NCBI GenBank assembly: GCA_964626495.1
Contig: CAZVFT010000039.1
Span: forward strand, 1 to 22,293
DNA from: JACNLN01 sp964626495
GTDB lineage: Bacteria; Fidelibacterota; Marinisomatia; Marinisomatales; CAZVFT01
Direction of reading: 5' to 3'
Length of the DNA stretch: 22,293 bases
Shown piece after piece: positions 16,543-22,293 of this stretch; the first letter of the stretch is position 1; each line of letters begins with the position of its first letter. A program made the position numbers and the translations under genes. Below the pieces are notes generated by a model, which saw nothing but the letters and a program-made list of their open reading frames with translations, had not been told where the DNA came from and did no database searches.

Positions 16543-17427
16543 ATGTCAAAGAGGATTTTAATCACAGGAGCATTTGGACAGCTTGGTGAGGCGGTCATTC
16601 AGGAATTGCAGCCCCACTTTGATCTGTTATCAACAGATATCCAAATATTAGAAACTAAATCTGTTCTCTATCAGATTAAGCATCTTGATATTACGTCAAA
16701 ACCGAGTGTGATAGAAATTGTGAAAGAATTTAATCCCGAAATAATTATAAGCTTGGCTTCCTATACCGATGTGGATGGGTGTGAAACCAATCGGGAGATA
16801 GCTTGGAATGTGAATGTACGGGGAGTTGAATATCTTCTTGAAGCTATCCGGAGAAAGAAGACCAGGATTATCCATATTTCCTCAGACTACATTTTCGATG
16901 GCGAAAATGGACCCTATGATGAGAAGGATATTCCCAATCCCATCAATTATTATGGTAAGACAAAACTGGCTTCAGAAAATGCTATCCGTGGAGGTGTAAA
17001 TCCCTGGGTTATTCTGAGAACCAATGTTCTTTATGGTTCTTCTACCCGTTCCAGAGCAAGTTTTGTGAACTGGGTGGTCACCTCCCTGATGGAGGGAAAA
17101 GAAATCACAGTTGTAGATGATCAAATTGGAAATCCAACCTGGACAGGTGGTCTGGCTGAAGCCATCAAAATGACTATTCTATTGAATGTTCAGGGAATAT
17201 TTAATTACGGAGGAGCAGAGTTTTTATCTAGATTTCAATTTGCTCAAAAAATAGCAACTGTTTTCGAATGTGATAAATCAAGTATTGTTCCTGTTTCTAC
17301 TGAAGATTTAAACCAAATTGCTCAAAGACCTTTGAAAAGTGGTCTGATAACAAATAAAATTGAAGATATACTGGGACTACGTACATACGAGGTTGAGTAC
17401 TGTTTGCGGAAGATAAAAGAGGATTAG
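16543..17427 (+). CDS. rmlD: RmlD-like dTDP-4-dehydrorhamnose reductase (extended SDR)
   Basis: This 294-aa extended short-chain dehydrogenase has the Rossmann motif GAFGQLG (G9, G12, G15), the LASYTDVDGCE block typical of RmlD (about residues 71-81), the catalytic SSDYIFDG (113-120) and the YxxxK pair Y137/K141. RmlD makes dTDP-L-rhamnose in the cytoplasm. The other rhamnose genes (rmlA, rmlB, rmlC) are not in the window, so the substrate assignment rests on family resemblance; related NDP-sugar or MAT2B-like roles are possible. The ATG at 16543 has an AGG about 8 nt upstream. It opens an operon, and the next gene follows after 5 nt. The neighbouring glycosyltransferases suggest that its product is used in surface glycan synthesis. 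Confidence 0.85.
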   Translation: MSKRILITGAFGQLGEAVIQELQPHFDLLSTDIQILETKSVLYQIKHLDITSKPSVIEIVKEFNPEIIISLASYTDVDGCETNREIAWNVNVRGVEYLLEAIRRKKTRIIHISSDYIFDGENGPYDEKDIPNPINYYGKTKLASENAIRGGVNPWVILRTNVLYGSSTRSRASFVNWVVTSLMEGKEITVVDDQIGNPTWTGGLAEAIKMTILLNVQGIFNYGGAEFLSRFQFAQKIATVFECDKSSIVPVSTEDLNQIAQRPLKSGLITNKIEDILGLRTYEVEYCLRKIKED

Positions 17428-17432
17428 ATGGA

Positions 17433-18149
17433 ATGAAAACAATTATTGTGACACCAACATACAATGAACGGAGTAATATCAAAGATTTAATTCAGATCGT
17501 CTTTTCGATTGATCCAAATTACCACCTTCTAATTGTAGATGACAATTCTCCTGATGGTACAGCAGATATAGTTGAAGAGATGTCTATTACATATCCTAAT
17601 TTGCATTTAAAAAAACGACAGGGGAAGTTAGGATTAGGAACCGCTTATTGTGCAGGATTTAAATTAGCTCTTGAAAAGGGATTTGACACGATCATTCAGA
17701 TCGATGCAGATTTATCTCATAACCCCAAAGATATCCCACGACTTATTGATAAATTGGATAAATATGATCTGGTAATTGGTAGTCGTTATTTTGATGGAGT
17801 GAGTGTTGTTCGTTGGCCAATACGGCGTTTGATCTTGAGTTATGGAGCAAATTTATACACAAGGATAGTAACGGGTCTTCCTGTTCGGGATGCGACAGGC
17901 GGGTTTAAATGCTGGCGAAAAGAAGTGCTGGAAAACATCAGTTTGGAAGAGGTTCATTCCGAAGGCTACTCCTTCCAGATTGAGATGACTTTTCGAGCGT
18001 GGTTGAAAGGATTTAAAGTCACGGAAGTTCCTATTATCTTCATCGAACGATCTTCTGGCCAATCGAAAATGAGTAAGCGTATTATTTATGAGGCTATTTT
18101 AATGGTATGGCGTTTGAGATTATGGAAAATATTTGGATGGCATAAATAA
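17433..18149 (+). CDS. DPM1-like polyprenol-phosphate sugar glycosyltransferase (GT2)
   Basis: This 238-aa GT2 enzyme resembles dolichyl/polyprenyl-phosphate mannose synthase. It has the N-terminal IIVTPTYNERSNI, the nucleotide-binding VDDNSPDGTADI (residues 35-46), the metal-binding DADLSH (D91, D93), VIGSRYFDGVSV, and the DATGGFKCWRKEVL block with the conserved FQIEMTFRAWLKGF. It would move mannose or another sugar from an NDP donor to polyprenyl phosphate on the inner side of the membrane. No transmembrane segment is present, which is the DPM1-only (short) form. The ATG at 17433 has GAGGA about 9 nt upstream. An ATG at 17428 hits a stop after two codons. It sits between the RmlD-like gene and the glycosyltransferase fusion. 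Confidence 0.9.
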   Translation: MKTIIVTPTYNERSNIKDLIQIVFSIDPNYHLLIVDDNSPDGTADIVEEMSITYPNLHLKKRQGKLGLGTAYCAGFKLALEKGFDTIIQIDADLSHNPKDIPRLIDKLDKYDLVIGSRYFDGVSVVRWPIRRLILSYGANLYTRIVTGLPVRDATGGFKCWRKEVLENISLEEVHSEGYSFQIEMTFRAWLKGFKVTEVPIIFIERSSGQSKMSKRIIYEAILMVWRLRLWKIFGWHK

Positions 18150-18158
18150 AGGCAAACG

Positions 18159-20231
18159 ATGATTTCTGTTATTATAGTGAACTATAACGTAAAAGATTAC
18201 CTTACAAGTTGTATATCATCTATTCAAAATTCTGTACTAAACCAGGATATGGAGATTATTGTTGTGGACAATGCTTCGTATGATGGCTCAATTCCCCTCA
18301 TTCAAAACCAATTTCCTGATGTCATTGTAATTGCTAATGAGAAAAATGAGGGATTTGCAAAGGGAATTAACAAAGGTGTACAGAATGCCAGAGGTGAATA
18401 TCTCCTTATCCTTAATCCGGATACAATTTTACAGGAAAACACATTACAGGTGTTTTCCGATTACATGGAAACGCATCCAGAAGTAGGAATATGTGGTCCA
18501 AAGATTTTAAATGCCGACGGAACACTTCAGATATCATGTAAACGGAGTTTTCCAACACCTGGAGTTGCACTTCCCAAAATTCTGGGATTGAATAAATTAT
18601 TTCCTAAAAGTCAATGGGCTGGGAAATACAATTTAACTTATTTGAATGAGGATGAAATTCATCGAGTAGGAGCCATCAGTGGATCTTGTATGTTTATTCG
18701 AAAAGATGTTTTTGACAAAGTGGGTTATTTTGATGAAGATTTTTTTATGTTTGGCGAGGATCTGGATTTTTGTTTTAGAACTATTGAGAACGGGTATAAA
18801 ATTTATTATCTCCCCACTACACAAATCGTTCATTACAAAGGTGAAAGTGTGAAAGTGGCACAATTTGACAGTATCAGGTCTTTTTATGATGCTATGAACC
18901 TTTTTGTGGAAAAACATTTTTCCAAGACTACATCAATGTTAACCAGATTTGGTTTAAAATTAGGAATCTGGTTAAAGAGATTATTAGCATTCTTTTCCTC
19001 TATTTTTTATCAGATCATTCCAGCGTTGTTAGATACTGTGATAGTTTTAGGTGTTTTTATTATCGCAATTCCACTGCGTTTTGGGAATTTTGATCCTTTG
19101 ATTCATTCCTATTTACCAGTTCTCGTTATCTATGTGTTTTTATGGCTTTTTATCGCTTCCGTTTTTCAACTATATACGCGATATATTCTTTCGTATCATC
19201 GAGCTATTTTTTCATGGTTTTTTACATTCTTTGGTATTGTTACGTTTACGTATTTTTTCAAACAATTTGCATTTTCTCGTGCAGTGATTTTGATTGCAAC
19301 GGTTATCATAGGTGTGACTATTCCAGGCTGGAGATTACTTGCTCATATTTTGATATCCAGAGGATACCTCAAAAAAATTCACTTGGGTCAATTTTCCTTA
19401 TTCAATCGGAGAGCTTTAATCATCGGGGCGGGGGATGAAGGATTACGAATTGCCAGAAGTATTTCACGAAGGCTGGATGTGGGTATTGAGGTTGTTGGGT
19501 TCTGTGACAAAACTTTTAATCCCCAAGAACTTTATCGCGAACCAGAAAAACATACCAACATTCCTCCTTTGTTAGGAATGGTTGATGATATTCGAACTAT
19601 TGTTAGGAATCATTCAATTAAGGAATTGATTTTTACTTCCGACCGTCTGACGAATGAAGAAATCGTCTCTATTATGGATCACTCTAAAGATCTGCATCTA
19701 ACCTATAGAATTGTACCTAAAGAAAAGGATCTTTTACTTGGGAAAGCCATAGTTGAGGACGTTAGTGATATACCATTTGTAAATATTGAATACACACTTT
19801 ATCGTCGATTTAATTTGGTTTCAAAACGGTTGTTTGATATCGTTATGTCAATCCTGTTGATTGTGGGACTAAGTCCATTAATATTGATATTAATCCTTCG
19901 GTTTCCCCGATGGAAGAAAGTTCAGTTCTGGGGAATCGACAAGGAGGTAATTTCGGGATGGGTTATTTCGTCGAAAAATCGATTTATTCGAAAAATTCCA
20001 CTATTATTTAACATATTTCGGGGGAAATTGAGTTTCGTTGGCAGTTCATTGATTCCATTGGAAGAAAGAACTGTCAATCTGTTATGCAAACCGGGATTAA
20101 CAGGTCTGGACAGAACTAAAAAGAAAAATCAGAATTTTGATTCAAAACTTGTTTATGACCATTATTACGTACGGAATCAATCATTTATTTTTGATCTTGA
20201 AATATTAATACGAACTATACTAAAGCTTTAA
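18159..20231 (+). CDS. GT2 glycosyltransferase fused to degenerate polyprenyl sugar phosphotransferase
   Basis: This 690-aa fusion starts with a GT2 domain at about 1-240: VIIVNYNVKDYL, VVDNASYDGS, LNPDT (D88) and GEDLDFCFR (E200, D201), typical of rhamnosyl- or other inverting transferases. Four membrane helices follow at about 284-307, 318-338, 350-368 and 374-392. Next is a Rossmann-like domain (IIGAGDEG, 421-428) as in WbaP/WcaJ-type initiating transferases. From 549 on comes the phosphoglycosyltransferase part (KRLFDIV, 556-562). It keeps PGLTG and the YYVRNQSFIFDLEILIRT tail. The KFRxM motif is missing and the catalytic SLDEL is deleted: RK (611-612) is followed directly by IPLLFNIFRG, and VGPRP reads VGSSL. 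The C-terminal half is probably not catalytic. AAAGG lies 6 nt before the ATG. Confidence 0.85.
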   Translation: MISVIIVNYNVKDYLTSCISSIQNSVLNQDMEIIVVDNASYDGSIPLIQNQFPDVIVIANEKNEGFAKGINKGVQNARGEYLLILNPDTILQENTLQVFSDYMETHPEVGICGPKILNADGTLQISCKRSFPTPGVALPKILGLNKLFPKSQWAGKYNLTYLNEDEIHRVGAISGSCMFIRKDVFDKVGYFDEDFFMFGEDLDFCFRTIENGYKIYYLPTTQIVHYKGESVKVAQFDSIRSFYDAMNLFVEKHFSKTTSMLTRFGLKLGIWLKRLLAFFSSIFYQIIPALLDTVIVLGVFIIAIPLRFGNFDPLIHSYLPVLVIYVFLWLFIASVFQLYTRYILSYHRAIFSWFFTFFGIVTFTYFFKQFAFSRAVILIATVIIGVTIPGWRLLAHILISRGYLKKIHLGQFSLFNRRALIIGAGDEGLRIARSISRRLDVGIEVVGFCDKTFNPQELYREPEKHTNIPPLLGMVDDIRTIVRNHSIKELIFTSDRLTNEEIVSIMDHSKDLHLTYRIVPKEKDLLLGKAIVEDVSDIPFVNIEYTLYRRFNLVSKRLFDIVMSILLIVGLSPLILILILRFPRWKKVQFWGIDKEVISGWVISSKNRFIRKIPLLFNIFRGKLSFVGSSLIPLEERTVNLLCKPGLTGLDRTKKKNQNFDSKLVYDHYYVRNQSFIFDLEILIRTILKL

Positions 20232-20238
20232 AAATATT

Positions 20239-21198
20239 ATGTCGCCAATTGTATTAGATTTTGAAAAACCGATTGTAGAACTGGAAAGAAAGATTCAGGA
20301 TCTGAAGGAGTTAAATAAAACAGGACAGACCGATCTGAGCAGTGAAATTGAAAATCTTGAGAAAAAGCACGCGAGATTAACTTCGAAAATATATCTGAAT
20401 CTATCCCGCTGGCAGAGAGTTCAATTAGCTCGTCATCCTAATCGTCCCTATTCTCTCGATTATATTTCGCGTATTGCCCCTGACTTTTTTGATCTTCACG
20501 GTGATCGCAGGTATGGAGATGATAAATCAATTGTAACTGGAATGGGAACAATTGATGGACAAAAAGTGATGTTTGTAGGACAGCAGAAGGGGAAAAATAC
20601 TAAAGACAACATTTATCGCAATTTTGGTATGCCAAAACCTGAAGGATACCGGAAAGCTATACGGGTAATGAAGCTGGCTGAGAAATATTTTCGACCTATT
20701 GTATGTTTGGTAGACACTCCGGGAGCTTATCCTGGGATTGGTGCTGAGGAAAGGGGACAGGCGGAAGCAATTGCAAGGAATTTGATGGAGATGGCTGTTC
20801 TCAAGGTGCCCATTCTAATCATTGTCATTGGAGAAGGCGCCAGTGGAGGGGCACTCGGAATTGGTGTGGGTGATCGTCTGATTATGCTGGAGAATACCTG
20901 GTTTTCAGTCATCAGTCCTGAGGGATGTGCCTCCATCCTCTGGCGGGATGCTGGGAAAGCAGAAATAGCAGCAGATGCTTTGAAAGTAACACCTCAAGAT
21001 CTGGATGATATGGGAATCTGTGATTACATTATCAAGGAACCTCTTGGTGGTGCTCACCGTGATTATGATAAAATAGCCGAAGAAGTAAAAAATGTTATAC
21101 TTAAAGAGTTGAATGTGTTGTTGAAAATGACTCCTGATAAATTGATTGAAAAACGAATTGCGAAATATGAAGCTATTGGTATCTGGGATAATCAATAA
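20239..21198 (+). CDS. accA: Acetyl-CoA carboxylase carboxyltransferase subunit alpha
   Basis: AccA pairs with AccD to transfer the carboxyl group from biotin to acetyl-CoA, the first step of fatty-acid synthesis. The 319-aa protein has the usual N-terminal coiled segment (ELERKIQDLKELNKT), YSLDYISRIAPDFFDLHGDR (71-90), VDTPGAYPGIGAEERGQAEA (158-177), and the oxyanion-forming GEGASGGALGIGVGDR (198-213) with SPEGCASILWRDAGKAEIAA (226-245). The length is typical. Its start lies 7 nt after the preceding stop with no clear Shine-Dalgarno sequence, so coupling is likely. Its place inside a glycan operon, away from accD, is common in scattered acc gene sets. Confidence 0.97.
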   Translation: MSPIVLDFEKPIVELERKIQDLKELNKTGQTDLSSEIENLEKKHARLTSKIYLNLSRWQRVQLARHPNRPYSLDYISRIAPDFFDLHGDRRYGDDKSIVTGMGTIDGQKVMFVGQQKGKNTKDNIYRNFGMPKPEGYRKAIRVMKLAEKYFRPIVCLVDTPGAYPGIGAEERGQAEAIARNLMEMAVLKVPILIIVIGEGASGGALGIGVGDRLIMLENTWFSVISPEGCASILWRDAGKAEIAADALKVTPQDLDDMGICDYIIKEPLGGAHRDYDKIAEEVKNVILKELNVLLKMTPDKLIEKRIAKYEAIGIWDNQ

Positions 21199-21224
21199 TG
21201 ATAAATGGCCATAGGAATTCCTAG

Positions 21225-21947
21225 TTGAGTAACGAGATACTCTATCTTCTACAGACAGTAGTAGGGCTTGCGTTTACACTTATTGCCTTCCGGCTTGGTA
21301 AACATTGGCTCTATGGTTATATTGCTGTTTGTATAATTTTGGCTAATATCTTTGTAACAAAAGAGATTACTCTTTTTGGTTTAACAGCAACTGGCGGGAA
21401 TGTGGTTTATGGAGCTATTTTTCTAACGACAGATATTCTTGCGGAACATTATGGAAAAAGGGCTGCAAGGCGAGCAGTTTTTATTGGGTTCTTCGTTTCC
21501 ATCTTTTATGTGGTGATGTCTCAGTTTATGGCTGCATTTCCGATAAATCCGAATAGTGATAATCCTGAAATGGCTAAGACAATATCTGAAGGAATGGGAG
21601 CCATATTTTCATTTGCTCCAAGCATTATTCTGGCAAGTATGACGGCATATCTGGTTTCCCAATTACATGATATTTGGGCATTTCACTTTATCAAAACGAA
21701 GACAAAAGGGAAACTGTTATGGCTGAGAAACAACTGTAGTACATGGGTGAGTCAGATGATTGATTCTGTTATCTTTTGTTTGCTGGCTTTCTTGGTTTTT
21801 CCTAAAATAATGTTAGGATCGGAATTTGTGAAAGAACTGCCGGTAATCATCGAGATTATTCTTTCCACTTATATATTAAAAATTCTTGTAGCAGTTATTG
21901 ATACGCCATTTATTTATCTTAGTTATGTTGTAAAACCGGCGGAGTAA
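21225..21947 (+). CDS. yhhQ: Queuosine precursor transporter (QPTR, YhhQ family)
   Basis: This 240-aa membrane protein has about six hydrophobic segments and the family blocks LFGLTATGGNVVYGAIFLTTDILAE (N59 region), YGKRAARRAVFIGFF, LASMTAYLVSQLHDIWAFHFIK, and RNNCSTWVSQMIDSVIF, which form the predicted 7-deazaguanine (preQ0/preQ1) binding path. It imports queuosine precursors for tRNA modification. The start is a TTG at 21225 with AGGA 8 nt upstream; ATGs in the 26-nt gap run into stops, and MSNEILYLL matches the usual family N-terminus. No preQ1 riboswitch fits in the short gap, so it is probably expressed from the upstream operon. No tgt, queA or queG is seen here. Confidence 0.9.
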   Translation: MSNEILYLLQTVVGLAFTLIAFRLGKHWLYGYIAVCIILANIFVTKEITLFGLTATGGNVVYGAIFLTTDILAEHYGKRAARRAVFIGFFVSIFYVVMSQFMAAFPINPNSDNPEMAKTISEGMGAIFSFAPSIILASMTAYLVSQLHDIWAFHFIKTKTKGKLLWLRNNCSTWVSQMIDSVIFCLLAFLVFPKIMLGSEFVKELPVIIEIILSTYILKILVAVIDTPFIYLSYVVKPAE

Positions 21948-21987
21948 CGGTGTCAGGGTTGTTAACGAAACTGAAGACAGGCAAATG

Positions 21988-22290
21988 TTATTTTATTACA
22001 CTTATTTTTTGTGTTAAAATCTTCTTTATAATACCTTCTTTAGAGGTGGTTAATTTTACGATATAAATACCACTGGATACTTCATCAGCATACCAAACTG
22101 TCTTATGAATACCTGCTGGAATCATACCGTTCACCAAAGTTGCTATCTCCCGTCCCATAATATCATAAATGTTTATCGTCAGATGAATTTGTTCAGGAAG
22201 GTCATAGGTAATAATAGTAACAGGATTGAAAGGGTTTGGATAATTAGGGTCTGCTGAAAAACGATAAAAGCAATAGATAACGGCTTGATA
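21988..22290 (-). pseudogene. T9SS type A C-terminal sorting domain, frame closed upstream
   Basis: Reading the minus strand gives 100 codons ending at the TAA at 21988-21990. They contain the T9SS sorting-domain pattern: NYPNPFNPVTIITYDLP, then IYDIMGREIATLVNG, then WYADEVSSGIYIVKL and a lysine-rich tail. Such domains direct secreted proteins through the type IX system to the cell surface. The frame has no start codon before the motif and is closed by a TAA at 22291-22293, the last three bases of the window. So either the gene is broken, or a frameshift lies just before NYPNP; another frame is open to the window edge. The gene would extend beyond the right end. It converges on the transporter gene, with 40 nt between them. 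Confidence 0.7.
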
Positions 22291-22293
22291 TTA

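Noticed and set aside
20905..21195. 96-codon antisense frame opposite the 3' part of accA.
   Set aside because: It is rich in Phe, Ile and Tyr with no family pattern, and is opposite strongly conserved AccA sequence.
21199..21224. preQ1 riboswitch before the queuosine-precursor transporter.
   Set aside because: The gap is 26 nt and has no room for a preQ1 aptamer plus expression platform; no pseudoknot pattern was seen.

Overview
The window reads as a stretch of chromosome from an AT-rich bacterium of the FCB superphylum (Fibrobacteres-Chlorobi-Bacteroidetes). A Marinimicrobia-, KSB1- or Ignavibacteria-like lineage fits best, but the exact phylum is inference. The pointers are a DUF4837-type lipoprotein, a type IX secretion (T9SS) C-terminal sorting domain with the NYPNPFNP signature at the right edge, large outer-membrane barrel proteins ending in Phe, and short purine-rich or CCACGAAG/CACAGAGG-type intergenic repeats common in environmental FCB genomes. 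No rRNA, tRNA, CRISPR array, transposase or phage gene was seen.

Left part (1-7152): a minus-strand Na+:alanine/glycine symporter is divergent from lepA (EF4). The 325-nt spacer between them is G-rich and holds a run matching the G-quadruplex pattern. lepA is followed by a CPBP-family intramembrane protease, then by a translationally coupled MEMO1-like / AMMECR1-like pair, which are two of the three parts of the poorly understood AmmeMemoRadiSam set. Next is an Lgt variant, the enzyme that lipidates prolipoproteins. The intergenic regions on both sides of lgt carry related imperfect inverted-repeat elements.

Middle part (7414-16233): five genes overlap or nearly touch, and so form one operon. 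They encode a secreted beta-propeller-like protein, an 1136-aa outer-membrane protein of unknown function, a compact Omp85/TamA-like barrel protein, RNase R and a DUF4837 lipoprotein. The first three look like a secretion or envelope-assembly module of unknown function.

Right part (16543-21947): a second co-directional set of five genes with gaps of 5-26 nt. They encode an RmlD-like dTDP-4-dehydrorhamnose reductase, a DPM1-like polyprenol-phosphate glycosyltransferase, a 690-aa GT2 glycosyltransferase fused to a membrane-bound sugar-phosphotransferase-like half, AccA and a YhhQ-type queuosine-precursor transporter. The phosphotransferase half of the fusion has lost the catalytic Asp-Glu motif and looks like a pseudoenzyme, the most unusual protein feature in the window. 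Convergent to this set, at the right edge, is a T9SS sorting domain on the minus strand whose reading frame is closed by a stop right at the window end.

Together the window mixes housekeeping (LepA, RNase R, AccA, Lgt) with envelope and surface-glycan functions. The strongest candidates for something undescribed are the propeller/giant-barrel/Omp85 operon and the GT2-pseudo-phosphotransferase fusion.
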